A stretch of 64,000 bases of DNA from JANXLS01 sp035308565 (GCA_035308565.1 DATGGK010000215.1:1-64000), one strand, 5' to 3'; positions 28,947-37,639 are shown, counted from the first letter of the stretch. Notes: a model not told the origin generated them from the letters alone. Numbers and translations: made by a program.

Positions 28947-30191
28947 TCAATGCCGGTACTCCAATAATTTCAACGTGTCGAATGCGTGATTGATTTCGCA
29001 GAGGAAATTCGCGAGTTCTTTTGTGACGAGCGGCTGCGCCATTACGGTGGATTCGCCCATCAACACGGCGTCGCCGTTTTTCAAACGGCCGCAGGTGTAG
29101 AAGCGGTGCATCCCGCGGCGCAGGCGAATTTCGCTTAAGTGCAAATCCATGAGAATCTGCGTGCCGGCCGTCGTCGCTTCGGAGCCGTCGCGGAAATGGC
29201 GCGGGTCGAAGACGGTGACCTGCCGGGCGTACAAGTGCTGCTGCAAGCCGGCGAGTTTCTCGATGCGCGCGGCGGTTTGGTCGTCGCGCAGCCAGTTGTA
29301 TTTGCATTCCTTCTCGACGTAGCGCTGAATCGATTCGAGGCGCACGGCTTCGTCGGCGCGTCCGGAATAGAAGCTGCGCACTTCCTTCTGGTACGGTTCG
29401 TTGTGGCGCAAATGATCGATGACTTCGGTGAGCACGCGCGGGATTTTGCACTGCCACGCGGCTTCGGTGATCGGACGCGCTTTGATTTCGCTGCCCGGCT
29501 CGACGATGCGGTTGTAGCGGCGGCGATCTTCCTGGCTGATCGACGAGGGATGCATCAGTTCGGGCATGCCGGGAAGTTTGTGCGCGAGTTTTGAGAGTTC
29601 TTCGAATTCGCTTTTCACCACGCTTTGAAAGGCGTCGTCGCGCGACGTGCCGGCGCGAAAAACGGTCGCGTCGAGTTTCATCAAACGGGCCGGCGCGCCG
29701 GTTACACTGGGGCCGAAGGCTTCGATTTGAATTCTGCGGCAACCGGGCAGCGCGGCGGGATCGGGAATTTCGTAGGCGTCCACGGTGACTTCGACGGCGC
29801 CCGTCGTCGGCACGAGCAGCGGGTAAGTGAACGACGTCGAAAGGCTCACGGTCAATTCCGCCGGCTCGACGAAACGTTCGTAGCAGATCGAGGCGAGCGC
29901 GACGCCGGGCATGACGACGACGTCTTTGTGTGCGAGCAGGCGCGTGCCGAGCGTGTACGTGCGCTCCTCGGCGCCGGCGTTGGCGAGCGCGCCTTCGCCG
30001 CCCGCGACTCCCTGCGCCGAGAGCAGGCCGAGCATCCACAGCAGCGCGTGATCGGGGCGATGATGCACGGGATTGGCATCGTGGTTGTAAAGAATGCTGA
30101 CGATGACCTGCTCGCCGAATTGGACAGGAATGACCGCGCGGCCAATCAGCGAGCGCTTTTCGGCGGCGGGCGTTTCTGCGGGATTGCTCAC
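28947..30191 (-). CDS. Conserved-looking hypothetical protein, 414 residues
   Basis: Not recognised. No signal peptide or membrane segment; mixed alpha/beta composition with several well-ordered stretches (VIPVQFGEQVIVSILYNHD, GVALASICYERFVEPAE, TQILMDLHLSEIRLRRG). GTG start at 30191 with GAGGA upstream. Codon use matches neighbouring genes. The gene is divergent from the zinc-ribbon membrane gene at 30339, with a GGAACGGAGTTCCCGCTCCGTTC-type repeat between them. Possibly a cytoplasmic structural or regulatory protein; no function is assigned. Confidence 0.7.
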   Translation of the reverse strand: MSNPAETPAAEKRSLIGRAVIPVQFGEQVIVSILYNHDANPVHHRPDHALLWMLGLLSAQGVAGGEGALANAGAEERTYTLGTRLLAHKDVVVMPGVALASICYERFVEPAELTVSLSTSFTYPLLVPTTGAVEVTVDAYEIPDPAALPGCRRIQIEAFGPSVTGAPARLMKLDATVFRAGTSRDDAFQSVVKSEFEELSKLAHKLPGMPELMHPSSISQEDRRRYNRIVEPGSEIKARPITEAAWQCKIPRVLTEVIDHLRHNEPYQKEVRSFYSGRADEAVRLESIQRYVEKECKYNWLRDDQTAARIEKLAGLQQHLYARQVTVFDPRHFRDGSEATTAGTQILMDLHLSEIRLRRGMHRFYTCGRLKNGDAVLMGESTVMAQPLVTKELANFLCEINHAFDTLKLLEYRH

Positions 30192-30215
30192 TGTCGCGGT
30201 CCTCGATGGCGTGAG

Positions 30216-30240
30216 TGGAACGGAGTTCCCGCTCCGTTCA
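30216..30240. repeat. GGAACGGAG...CTCCGTTC element in a divergent intergenic region
   Basis: Single copy of the GAACGGAGCGG family with a TTCCCG centre, between divergent starts at 30191 and 30339. Confidence 0.65.
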
Positions 30241-30338
30241 GCGCAAGTAGAGCCAAACGCGGCGAAAATTCAACGGCTATTCCGTGACGGGCGCCTGTCG
30301 CCTCGGTAGAATCCTACCAGAGAATCGAGGACCGTGCA

Positions 30339-30995
30339 GTGCTTCGCATTGAGGATCAATTCGACGACGATTGCTGCGCCCATTGCGGCGCTTTTATGGA
30401 GGGATTGAGCAACTATTGCCATCTGTGCGGCGCGATGAACGGCTACATGCCCGATGGCGCAACCGGTCCCATGTCACGCGCGGGATTGTGGCGCCAGGGC
30501 GATCTGCTGGTCAAGCACAAAGACGCCGTACTTCCCGCGCGCTGCGTGAAAACCAATTTGCCCGTCGAAAGATTCGTCCTGTGCCAATTCACTGCAAACC
30601 AATCACCGTTGTTTGTGCTGCTTATGCTGCTGCTTTGCGTGTTTGGCGGCGCAGTGGGCTTGATCGTCTTGATTGTGCTGTATTTCACGCAAAAACGCAT
30701 GAACGTCAGCATACCGCTTTCGTCATACGTGCTTACCGCCTACCGGCGCGGAACGTTGAGCGGAGTCACCGTCGTGGCCGGCTCGTGCGCTTTCTTTGCG
30801 CTAGCAAAATTGATGGAAGGCGTGCCTGAAATTCTGATCCTTTTCATTGCGCTCGGAGCGCTCGGCGTGCTGACCGGCATGGTGAATCTATACCTATATG
30901 GAAGCTACCTGCGTGTGAAAAAAATCGTCAAGGACTGCATCTTTCTCAAGGGCGTCTGCCCGGAGTTTTTGAGTGAGCTTCCCGAAGTCTACTGA
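30339..30995 (+). CDS. Zinc-ribbon membrane protein (paralogue 1)
   Basis: 218 residues, GTG start. An N-terminal zinc ribbon CAHC...CHLC (about residues 13-31) is followed by a conserved block LWRQGDLLVKHKDAVLPARCVKTN and two hydrophobic hairpins (~88-118 and ~140-182), about four TM helices. It ends VCPEFLSELP. The last 23 bases overlap the next gene, whose product repeats the same layout without the ribbon. Function unknown; the block after the ribbon suggests a soluble domain facing the cytoplasm. Confidence 0.8.
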   Translation: MLRIEDQFDDDCCAHCGAFMEGLSNYCHLCGAMNGYMPDGATGPMSRAGLWRQGDLLVKHKDAVLPARCVKTNLPVERFVLCQFTANQSPLFVLLMLLLCVFGGAVGLIVLIVLYFTQKRMNVSIPLSSYVLTAYRRGTLSGVTVVAGSCAFFALAKLMEGVPEILILFIALGALGVLTGMVNLYLYGSYLRVKKIVKDCIFLKGVCPEFLSELPEVY

Positions 30996-31524
30996 ACCGT
31001 CCGCGCCGAGGCCGCATTTGTGGCGCGCGGGCAACTTGCTCATTGCGGAAAGAGGCGCGGTGTTTCCGCAACGCTGTTTGAAGACGAATCAGCCGACGAC
31101 GCTGTTCGTGCGGCAGTCGATGTCGTCGAATCATCCATCGATTTTTCTGGTTTTGATTTTGATGTTTCTCTGTTTTCCGGTGGGCCTTGGACTGGCCGTC
31201 GTTGTATTTTTATTGAGCGCGCAGGCGACTGTATTCGAGATGCCGTATTGCCCGCACGTAGTCCACGCGCGAAACACGGGAATTCTGAATACGATGATGC
31301 TCGCGTGCGGCGCTTGCGCTTTGTTCGCGGTGGCTTATTGGACCGACAGTTTCGTCCCTGCGATCTTTGCCATCATCGCAATGTCGTCCGTCGCGTTGTC
31401 CGCCACGATCGGCTTTCCGTTGGTGTGGATTCGCGAAGTGAGAGGAAATGTCGTGTACATCGAAGGCGTCTGCGCGCAATTTCTCGACGAGCTGCCCGAC
31501 TACCACAACCGTTTTCAGCGATGA
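30973..31524 (+). CDS. Membrane protein, paralogue 2 without zinc ribbon
   Basis: 183 residues from a GTG inside the end of the previous gene. It shares LWRAGNLLIAERGAVFPQRCLKTNQP and GVCAQFLDELP with it (compare LWRQGDLLVKHKDAVLPARCVKTN and GVCPEFLSELP) and the same two hydrophobic hairpins. It lacks the CxxC pairs, so duplication followed by loss or gain of the ribbon is likely. The overlap implies coupled translation and possibly a heteromeric membrane complex. Function unknown. Confidence 0.8.
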   Translation: MSFPKSTEPSAPRPHLWRAGNLLIAERGAVFPQRCLKTNQPTTLFVRQSMSSNHPSIFLVLILMFLCFPVGLGLAVVVFLLSAQATVFEMPYCPHVVHARNTGILNTMMLACGACALFAVAYWTDSFVPAIFAIIAMSSVALSATIGFPLVWIREVRGNVVYIEGVCAQFLDELPDYHNRFQR

Positions 31525-31835
31525 ACGCTGGAGGCAATCTGCGTGCACATGGACGCCAGCAGGAGCACGTACAGCATCAAATCGCGCAGTGAGAATTGGC
31601 GTTTTCCGAAGGTGCGGAAATAGACGTATGGCGCAAGCAGCACGCCGAAGACGCCGAACAAAAATCCCCACGGGCCGAAGACGGAGAAGAGCGCGTTGAC
31701 GGCGACGACGGTCCAGAAATAGCCGCGCCAATGCCATTTTTCAGGATCGTTGCTGAGGATGAATCCGCTGAACACGGCGGCGAGCGCGGTGAGGGCGAGG
31801 GATTCGGGGGCGAGAATGAGGTGGGGCGAGGGCAT
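31515..31835 (-). CDS. Small three-helix membrane protein
   Basis: 106 residues from ATG 31835: hydrophobic helices ~8-26, ~38-72 (two passes) and ~84-102. A FSLRDLMLYVLLLASM segment resembles the SLR-DL/TL membrane motif of many Planctomycetes-type small proteins. The 3' end overlaps the convergent paralogue gene by 10 bases. The reading frame remains open upstream, but that part overlaps the divergent HD gene and reads as non-membrane Arg-rich sequence, so I exclude it. Confidence 0.6.
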   Translation of the reverse strand: MPSPHLILAPESLALTALAAVFSGFILSNDPEKWHWRGYFWTVVAVNALFSVFGPWGFLFGVFGVLLAPYVYFRTFGKRQFSLRDLMLYVLLLASMCTQIASSVHR

Positions 31836-31880
31836 GGGGGCATTATATAATGGGGCGCGGCGGTGCGAGGGAATTCGGCG

Positions 31881-32498
31881 ATGTTGAGCGAAGGGCGATT
31901 TGTTGATTTGTGCGGACGATTGGCGCCGGCGTTGGACGGACGCGCGACATTCGAAATTTTGCAGCGCGCTTATGCTGAACCGGCACGCACGTATCACAAT
32001 GCCAGGCACATCGCCGATTGCCTGACGCAATTTGATAAAGTGCGCGCGAAATTCGTTCGTCCGGACGAGACCGAGTTTGCGCTTTGGATTCACGACGCGA
32101 TATATGATTCTCATGCGAAGGACAATGAATCGCGCAGCGCGCAGATGGCGGCGGAGTTTTTGCGGCGAGGAGGAGCGGCTGCGGAAGCGATTGAATATGT
32201 CGAGAGACTCATTCTCGCAACGCGACACAACGAAACGCCAAGCGAACCGGATGCGCGCCTGATTGTAGACATAGACTTATCGATTCTTGGGCGAGGCGAA
32301 GCGGAATTCAATGAATATGATGAAGCAATTCGCCGCGAATACACATGGGTTCCAGAGGACAAATATCGCGAAGGGCGCGCGACCGTGCTGCGCGGATTCT
32401 TGAAGCGCGAGCGAATTTATTCGACGCAGGAATTCTTCGAACAATTTGAGAAATCAGCGCGCGAAAATTTACAGCGCGCAATATTGCAGCTACGCTGA
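31881..32498 (+). CDS. HD-superfamily metal-dependent phosphohydrolase
   Basis: 205 residues. Seen: YHNARHIADCL (metal His), LWIHDAIYD (the HD dyad), ILATRHNE and DIDLSILG with a C-terminal Asp, matching the predicted HD phosphohydrolase family related to YpgQ-like proteins. The substrate is probably a nucleotide; not determinable. The ATG at 31881 is preferred over an upstream GTG. After its stop, 32499-32552 holds a TTTGCGTCTTCGCGTGAAA-type dispersed repeat before lepA. Confidence 0.82.
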   Translation: MLSEGRFVDLCGRLAPALDGRATFEILQRAYAEPARTYHNARHIADCLTQFDKVRAKFVRPDETEFALWIHDAIYDSHAKDNESRSAQMAAEFLRRGGAAAEAIEYVERLILATRHNETPSEPDARLIVDIDLSILGRGEAEFNEYDEAIRREYTWVPEDKYREGRATVLRGFLKRERIYSTQEFFEQFEKSARENLQRAILQLR

Positions 32499-32552
32499 AA
32501 ATTATTGCTTTGCGCTCTTTGCGCCCATTTTTGCGTCTTCGCGTGAAACCGG

Positions 32553-34376
32553 CTATTCGTCGTCGTCGCTCGAATCCAACACCGCCAAAAACGCATCCTG
32601 CGGGACTTCGACGCTGCCGATGTTGCGTGAGCGCATTTTCTTTTTGCCTTCCTTTTGCTTTTCGAGCAGCTTGCGTTTGCGGGTGATGTCGCCGCCGTAG
32701 CATTTGCTGGTCACGTCCTTGGCGGTCGCGGAGATGCTTTCGCGGGCGATGATTTTTCCGCCGATGGCGGCTTGCAGCGCGATCACGAACAAGTGCTTGG
32801 GGATTTGCTTGCGCAGTTTGATCAGCGTTCGGCGCGCGCGGCGTTCGGCGTCGTCGCGGTGGCAGATCATCGAGAGCGCATCGACCGGCGTGCCGTGCAC
32901 GAGAATGTCCACTTTCGCCAGGCGCGCTTCCTGGTAGCGGATGAAATGGTAGTCGAGCGTGCCATAGCCCTTCGTCGCGGATTTCAATTTGTCGTAAAAG
33001 TCGAAGACAATTTCGGCGAGCGGCATTTCGTAGACGATGATCACGCGCTTGTCGCCGATGAATTCCTGTTTGATAAATTTTCCGCGGCGGTCTTCGGCAA
33101 GCTTGATTGCCACGCCGATGAATTCGACGGGCACGATCATCTGCACGTTGGCAATCGGTTCTTTGAGCGCCTTGAAAGTGGACCCGTCGGGCACTTTGCT
33201 CGGCGACGTGAGCGTCTGCGTGGTGCCGTCGTTGAATTCGATTTCGTACGTCACGTTCGGAGCGGTTTGGACCAGCTCAATGCCGAATTCGCGCTCGAGG
33301 CGCTCCTGGACGATGTCCATGTGCAGCAGGCCGAGGAACCCGCAGCGATAGCCGAAGCCCAGCGCGTCGGAGTTTTCGGCCTGGTAGACGAAGGCGCTGT
33401 CGTTGAGCGAGAGTTTTTCAAGCGAGCGTTTCAAGACTTCGAACGAGCCTTGGTTCGCGGGAAACAGTCCGCAGAAGACCATCGGCTTGGGTTCTTTGTA
33501 GCCGGGCAGCGGTTCAATGGTGCCTTTCGCGGTGAGCGCCGATTCAATCGTGTCGCCGATTTTGACGTCGTGAATGTCTTTGAGCGTGGCAGTCATGTAA
33601 CCCACGTCGCCGGCGGAGAGCAAATCGCACGGTTCGGGTTTTGGGCGGAAGCGGCCGATTTCGGCGATTTCATACGTGCGCCCGGAATGATGCATGCGGA
33701 TGCGGTCGCCTTTTTTCATCTTGCCATCGACGATGCGCACGTAGGTGATCACGCCGCGGTAGTCGTCGTATTTGCAATCGAAGATCAGCGCGCGCAGCGG
33801 CGCGCCGTCCGTGCCCTGCGGCGGCTTGATGTTCGTGACGATCGCTTCGAGGATTTCATCGACGCCGATGCCCATCTTGCCGCTGGCGAGGATGCAGCGC
33901 TCCTGCTGAATGCCGAGCACCTGCTCGACTTCCGCGGCGCTCTGGTCGATTTGCGCCGATGCCAGATCGATCTTGTTGAGAATCGGCACGATGTCGAGCT
34001 TGTGTTCAAACGCGAGCAGCGCGTTCGCGACCGTTTGCGCTTCGACGCCTTGCGTGGCGTCCACCAGCAGCAGCGCGCCTTCGCAGGCGGCCAAACTGCG
34101 CGAGACTTCGTAATTGAAATCGACGTGGCCGGGCGTGTCGATCAGGTTGAGCGAGTACGTCTTGCCGTCCGATGGCCGCTTGTAGTCGATGCACACGGCG
34201 CTGGCTTTGATCGTGATGCCGCGCTCGCGCTCGAGGTCCATGTCGTCGAGCATCTGGTTGTGAAACTCGCGCTCGGTGATCGCGCCGCATTTGAGCAGCA
34301 GGCGGTCGGCAAGGGTGGACTTGCCGTGGTCGATGTGGGCGATGATGGAAAAGTTGCGGGTGAGTTCGGTGCTCAT
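32553..34376 (-). CDS. lepA: Elongation factor 4 (ribosome-associated GTPase LepA)
   Basis: 607 residues, full length. G1 AHIDHGKSTLADRL, G3 DTPGHVDF, G4 NKIDLA, G5-region SGKMGIGVDEIL; the C-terminal LepA domain includes ERLEREFG, GYGTLDY and the KR-rich end (KRKLLEKQKEGKKKM). It back-translocates or remodels stalled ribosomes under ionic stress. A ~20-residue acidic tail (LDSSDDDE) follows the KKKM...DAFLAVL end common to LepA. It stands alone; lepB, often adjacent elsewhere, is absent. Confidence 0.97.
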   Translation of the reverse strand: MSTELTRNFSIIAHIDHGKSTLADRLLLKCGAITEREFHNQMLDDMDLERERGITIKASAVCIDYKRPSDGKTYSLNLIDTPGHVDFNYEVSRSLAACEGALLLVDATQGVEAQTVANALLAFEHKLDIVPILNKIDLASAQIDQSAAEVEQVLGIQQERCILASGKMGIGVDEILEAIVTNIKPPQGTDGAPLRALIFDCKYDDYRGVITYVRIVDGKMKKGDRIRMHHSGRTYEIAEIGRFRPKPEPCDLLSAGDVGYMTATLKDIHDVKIGDTIESALTAKGTIEPLPGYKEPKPMVFCGLFPANQGSFEVLKRSLEKLSLNDSAFVYQAENSDALGFGYRCGFLGLLHMDIVQERLEREFGIELVQTAPNVTYEIEFNDGTTQTLTSPSKVPDGSTFKALKEPIANVQMIVPVEFIGVAIKLAEDRRGKFIKQEFIGDKRVIIVYEMPLAEIVFDFYDKLKSATKGYGTLDYHFIRYQEARLAKVDILVHGTPVDALSMICHRDDAERRARRTLIKLRKQIPKHLFVIALQAAIGGKIIARESISATAKDVTSKCYGGDITRKRKLLEKQKEGKKKMRSRNIGSVEVPQDAFLAVLDSSDDDE

Positions 34377-34395
34377 GAAATTCCTGAACGTTATT

Positions 34396-34713
34396 TTAGA
34401 TCCACTTATCGAATCGCTTCAGCAGATCGCCCTTAAACCGGCCGCGGCGGCGAATTAATTTGTCGAATCCGATGTATTGAATGGGATGCGATGAAACATA
34501 ACATTCTTTTTTTAGGCCTGTTTCGGCAAAATCCGGATCTGTCGGCTCGATTCGGAAATGCATGGGCGGCCCCAAATACAATTCCATCGCGCTCGAAATT
34601 GGGATTACACAGCACTCCGTCCCTATCACGTCAATGACGACACAAGGCCGGGGATATGTAGCCTTCCCGAATCGTACGTGTGCTTCATAAATCTCGTATT
34701 TATCAGGCATCAT
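34396..34713 (-). CDS. PemK/MazF-like protein
   Basis: 105 residues. The pattern is close to PemK/MazF toxins: N-terminal YEAHVRFGK, PRPCVVI, CCVIPISS, FRI...., GLKKECYVSSHPIQYI and a final GRFKGDLLKRFDKWI, as in proteins where RP.VVI, V.P.T/S and GL...Sy blocks line the barrel. Catalytic residues of RNase MazF (Arg in the RP block, Ser/Thr in the PIS block) have candidates. The ATG abuts the TAA of the upstream gene with no gap. GC content appears lower than neighbours. It may be a toxin or a domesticated relative. Confidence 0.55.
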   Translation of the reverse strand: MMPDKYEIYEAHVRFGKATYPRPCVVIDVIGTECCVIPISSAMELYLGPPMHFRIEPTDPDFAETGLKKECYVSSHPIQYIGFDKLIRRRGRFKGDLLKRFDKWI

Positions 34714-35139
34714 TTATAAATCAGGATCGGAGGGTCCGAGATCGTTCTTCGATGCCTCCTCTTCCGTCAGGACGAGGCGCCCCGAGCGGGTGAATCGTCG
34801 CGGTGTCACGATTCCTGCCTGGTCCACGCGAAAACCTTCGCGCATGATGTCATCGCGATTCCGGTAAATTGTGGACTGCCGCGATTGCAAATCGTCCTTC
34901 CATAGCAGCCAAGTTCCATCATGATTCAAAATTGCCATCGCAACTCGGCCATTTTGTTCAAGCGTTATGCGTAGGTCACGCCAGTCTCCATCGAGATAAC
35001 GATCGACGGATTGCACCGAATTGAATTTCAAACCAAAGACTTGAAAGACGAGATCGTAACACTTCTTCAGAGCGCCAGCCGGGGCAGCAGCGCTATCGAT
35101 CACGACAAAGTTACTCAGTAAAGTAGCTGAATCCATCAT
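34714..35139 (-). CDS. Hypothetical partner gene of the PemK-like protein
   Basis: 141 residues, not recognised. Seen: LKKCYDLVFQVFGLKFNSVQSVDRYLDG, then a beta-rich stretch (RDLRITLEQNGRVAMAILNH) and an Arg-rich loop with RRFTRSGRLVLTEEEA. It has no helix-turn-helix, AbrB or RHH signature, so it is not a classical antitoxin. The zero-base spacing to the PemK-like ATG makes translational coupling near certain. It could be an unusual antitoxin or an unrelated accessory gene. Confidence 0.55.
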   Translation of the reverse strand: MMDSATLLSNFVVIDSAAAPAGALKKCYDLVFQVFGLKFNSVQSVDRYLDGDWRDLRITLEQNGRVAMAILNHDGTWLLWKDDLQSRQSTIYRNRDDIMREGFRVDQAGIVTPRRFTRSGRLVLTEEEASKNDLGPSDPDL

Positions 35140-35178
35140 GTCCCGAATTATACCGCTAACAAATCAATATTCCAAGAG

Positions 35179-36105
35179 TTATGTTGACTCGCTCCACCGC
35201 CGCGCCTCCACCAGACACGGAAACAAATCCGGCTGGATCATCTGCGCGAAATCTTCGAGGCCATCGACCATGCGCGGGCCGGGGCGCGAGAGCGTGGCGT
35301 TGGCGTCCATGAAATAGACGCGCTTGTTTTTCACGGCGGGCAAGTCGTTCCAGCCGGGGCGCGCTTGAAGGCGCGGAAGTTCGGCTTTGGCGCGCGGCAG
35401 GTCGTAGCCGCATGGGCCGACGATGATCACGTCGGGCTTGGCTTCGACGACGGCGTTCCATTCGACGGCGCGCGAGGGTTCTCCGGCGATGCCGAGCACG
35501 TCGGTGCCGCCGGCAAGTTCCACCATCTCCGGGCCCCAATGGCCGGCGGCGTAGATCGGGTCGGTCCATTCGACGATCACGACGCGCGGGCGTTTCGCGG
35601 CTGGAATTTCGCGAGTGGCGCCGGCGACTTCTCCGACGCGTTCTTCGAGTTTGTCCACGACCGCGCCGGCTTCGTCGATGCGCCCGCACAATTCGCCGAC
35701 GCGGCGGATGTCGGTGAGGATGCCAGTGAGATCGCGCGGGTCGAGCGACATGATCTGCGGATTGCCGCGGAATTTTCGGATTTCTTCGATCACCAGGCGA
35801 TAGGGCACCGCGCAGACATCGCAAAGGCCCTGCGCGAGAATGACGTCGGGCTTGGCGGTTTCGAGCGCGCCGGGTTTGAAGCGGTAGACGGGCGCGCCGG
35901 AACGGATGGCCTCGCCGATCGACGCGTTGACTTCGCCGGGCGTCATGTCTTTGCAATCGTTGGGAAAAACACTTTCGACGACGCGCGGCTTTTTGAGCGC
36001 GTCGGACGGATAGTCGCATTCGTGTGTAACGCCGACGAGCTCGTCTTGCAAGCCGAGGGCGTAGACGATTTCGGTGGCGCTGGGGAGAAGTGAAACGATG
36101 CGCAT
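35179..36105 (-). CDS. BtuF-like ABC-type cobalamin/metal-chelate binding protein
   Basis: 308 residues. Periplasmic-binding-protein fold of the BtuF/FecB class: VSLLPSATEIVYALGL, GVTHECDYP, VILAQGLCDVC, LDPRDLTGILTDI, WTDPIYAAGHWGPEM, and the C-terminal DANATLSRPGPRMVDGL. Such homologues often lack a signal peptide, and none is visible: the protein starts directly with MRIVSLL. No permease or ATPase follows, so binding, sensing or an orphan component is possible. Upstream repeats of AAAATGCAAAAT type (36113-36145) separate it from rdgB. Confidence 0.83.
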   Translation of the reverse strand: MRIVSLLPSATEIVYALGLQDELVGVTHECDYPSDALKKPRVVESVFPNDCKDMTPGEVNASIGEAIRSGAPVYRFKPGALETAKPDVILAQGLCDVCAVPYRLVIEEIRKFRGNPQIMSLDPRDLTGILTDIRRVGELCGRIDEAGAVVDKLEERVGEVAGATREIPAAKRPRVVIVEWTDPIYAAGHWGPEMVELAGGTDVLGIAGEPSRAVEWNAVVEAKPDVIIVGPCGYDLPRAKAELPRLQARPGWNDLPAVKNKRVYFMDANATLSRPGPRMVDGLEDFAQMIQPDLFPCLVEARRWSEST

Positions 36106-36171
36106 GGCAACTCAATTCAAAATGCAAAATGCAAAATTCACAATTAACGGCAAATGGCGCTGCGCCATGCT

Positions 36172-36777
36172 TCAGTCAAGCAACTTCGTGAGCGCATCTC
36201 TGAGAGATTTTACCGCGATAGCACGATGACTGAAATTGTTTTTTTCATCGAGCGTCAATTGCGCGAAACTTTTGTTGAGGCCATCGATCACGAAAATCGG
36301 ATCGTAGCCGAAGCCGCCGGTGCCGTTGGGGCTGAGCGAGATGTGGCCGCGGCAATCGCCGCGAAACAGAGTCGGTTCGCAGCCGGGCCGGCAGAGCGCG
36401 ATCACGCAGGAAAATTGCGCGCCGCGCTGGGAGAGCGGGATGCCTTCGAGTTCGCGCAGCAGTTTGCTGATGTTGTCGGCGAAGGTGCAGCCGAGTCCCG
36501 CGTAGCGCGCGGCGTAAATGCCGGGGCGGCCGTTGAGCGCATCGACGAACAGGCCGGTGTCGTCGGCGATAGACCATTCGCCGCTGACCTTCAGCGCAGC
36601 TTGCGCTTTGATAATCGCGTTGGCGTCAAGCGTCGCGCCGTCTTCGATGGGATCGAAGTTGCCGTAGGCCGACGCGGGGCGAAGTTCGAGGTTCAAGCCC
36701 GATGCGGTCAGGATCGGCGCGATTTCTTCGGCTTTGTGTTTGTTATTCGTGCCGACGACTAAGATGCGTTTGTTCAT
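36172..36777 (-). CDS. rdgB: XTP/dITP pyrophosphatase (Ham1/RdgB)
   Basis: 201 residues, house-cleaning hydrolase of non-canonical purine NTPs (ITP, dITP, XTP). Seen: VVGTNNKHKAEEI (SxNxxK-type opening with Thr), ATLDANAIIKA, ADDTGLFVDAL with the catalytic Asp, GRPGIYAARYAG, GGFGYDPIF and HRAIAVKSL. It lies 33 bases downstream of rph, an arrangement seen in many bacteria, and the two are likely cotranscribed. Confidence 0.95.
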   Translation of the reverse strand: MNKRILVVGTNNKHKAEEIAPILTASGLNLELRPASAYGNFDPIEDGATLDANAIIKAQAALKVSGEWSIADDTGLFVDALNGRPGIYAARYAGLGCTFADNISKLLRELEGIPLSQRGAQFSCVIALCRPGCEPTLFRGDCRGHISLSPNGTGGFGYDPIFVIDGLNKSFAQLTLDEKNNFSHRAIAVKSLRDALTKLLD

Positions 36778-36784
36778 TTTCTTT

Positions 36785-36810
36785 ACAGGTTGGAAGCCTG
36801 CACCACAAGT
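36785..36810. repeat. GGTTGGAAGCCTGCACCACAAG repeat fragment
   Basis: Half-copy of the TGCAGGC...GCCTGCACCACAA family (full forms at 42931-42955, 56958-57017 and inside the gene at 57727-57842), in the rph-rdgB gap. Confidence 0.7.
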
Positions 36811-37524
36811 CTACGCGCGCCCCAGCGCCCGCTTTTGCAACGCAATCAATTCGCGTATTCCTTTTTCTGCCAAGCTCAACAACGTATCGAATTCCCCGCG
36901 CGCAAATGGGCCGTGTTCGGCGGTGCCTTGGATTTCGATGAAGCGGCCGGTTTCGGTCATCGCCACGTTGCAATCGACTTCGGCGGCTACGTCTTCTTTG
37001 TAACAAAGGTCGAGTGTCGGCACGCCGTTGACGATGCCGACGCTGACCGCGGCGACGTACGGGCCGAGCGGATTTTCGGTGAGCTTGCCTTGCTTCGTGA
37101 GCTTCTCGATGGCCAGCGCGAGCGCGACCATCGCGCCGGTGATCGAGGCCGTGCGCGTGCCGCCGTCGGCCTGGAGCACGTCGCAATCGACGAGGATGGT
37201 GCGCTCACCGACTTTTTTCAAATCGAGCGTCGGGCGCAACGCGCGGCCGATGAGGCGCTGAATTTCGACGGTGCGGCCGTCCTGCTTGCCCTTCGCGGCG
37301 TCGCGCGGTTTGCGCGTGTGGGTGCTGCGGGGCAACATGCCGTATTCGGCGGTGAGCCAGCCCTGGCCTTTGCCGACGAGAAAGGGCGGGACGGTTTCTT
37401 CGACCGAGGCCGTGCAGATCACTTTCGTGTTGCCGCACGAGACCAGCGCGGAGCCTTCGGCGTAAGGCATGAAGCCGCATTGGATGGAGATGGGGCGAAG
37501 TTCGTCGGGGCGTTTGTCGGGCAT
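36811..37524 (-). CDS. rph: Ribonuclease PH
   Basis: 237 residues, 3'-to-5' phosphorolytic exoribonuclease trimming tRNA 3' ends. Seen: RPDELRPISIQCGF, EGSALVSCGNTKVICTASVEE, GWLTAEYGMLPRSTHTR, EIQRLIGRALR, ILVDCDVLQADGGTRTASITG, AVSVGIV and ADFMTE-class end (EVDCNVAMTETGRFIEIQGTAEHGPF as two blocks). Normal length and strong conservation. First gene of a likely rph-rdgB operon. Confidence 0.97.
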   Translation of the reverse strand: MPDKRPDELRPISIQCGFMPYAEGSALVSCGNTKVICTASVEETVPPFLVGKGQGWLTAEYGMLPRSTHTRKPRDAAKGKQDGRTVEIQRLIGRALRPTLDLKKVGERTILVDCDVLQADGGTRTASITGAMVALALAIEKLTKQGKLTENPLGPYVAAVSVGIVNGVPTLDLCYKEDVAAEVDCNVAMTETGRFIEIQGTAEHGPFARGEFDTLLSLAEKGIRELIALQKRALGRA

Positions 37525-37591
37525 GGGTGCTGAGTCCTGAGTGCCGAGTCCTGAGAAAACTGTTCTAAAAGCAAGATCGAAAGTGCTGCCG

Positions 37592-37632
37592 ACCCCTCAC
37601 CCCCGGCCCCTCTCCCCCAAGGGGAGAGGGGA
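37592..37632. repeat. CCCCTCACCCCCGGCCCCTC hairpin repeat
   Basis: Ends in a CTCTCCCCCAAGGGGAGAG hairpin, in the HD-GYP to rph gap. The reverse complement of this version lies inside the epimerase gene at 50123-50170. Confidence 0.75.
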
Positions 37633-37639
37633 GAACGAC

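Noticed and set aside
29625..30287. Plus-strand open frame opposite the 414-residue hypothetical gene
   Set aside because: Composition is shadow-like and the minus-strand frame has better codon use and a Shine-Dalgarno.
32655..34436. Long plus-strand open frame antisense to lepA
   Set aside because: lepA is unambiguous on the minus strand; the antisense product has no recognisable motifs.
34396..35139. Prophage remnant at the PemK-like pair
   Set aside because: No integrase, phage structural gene or tRNA attachment site nearby.
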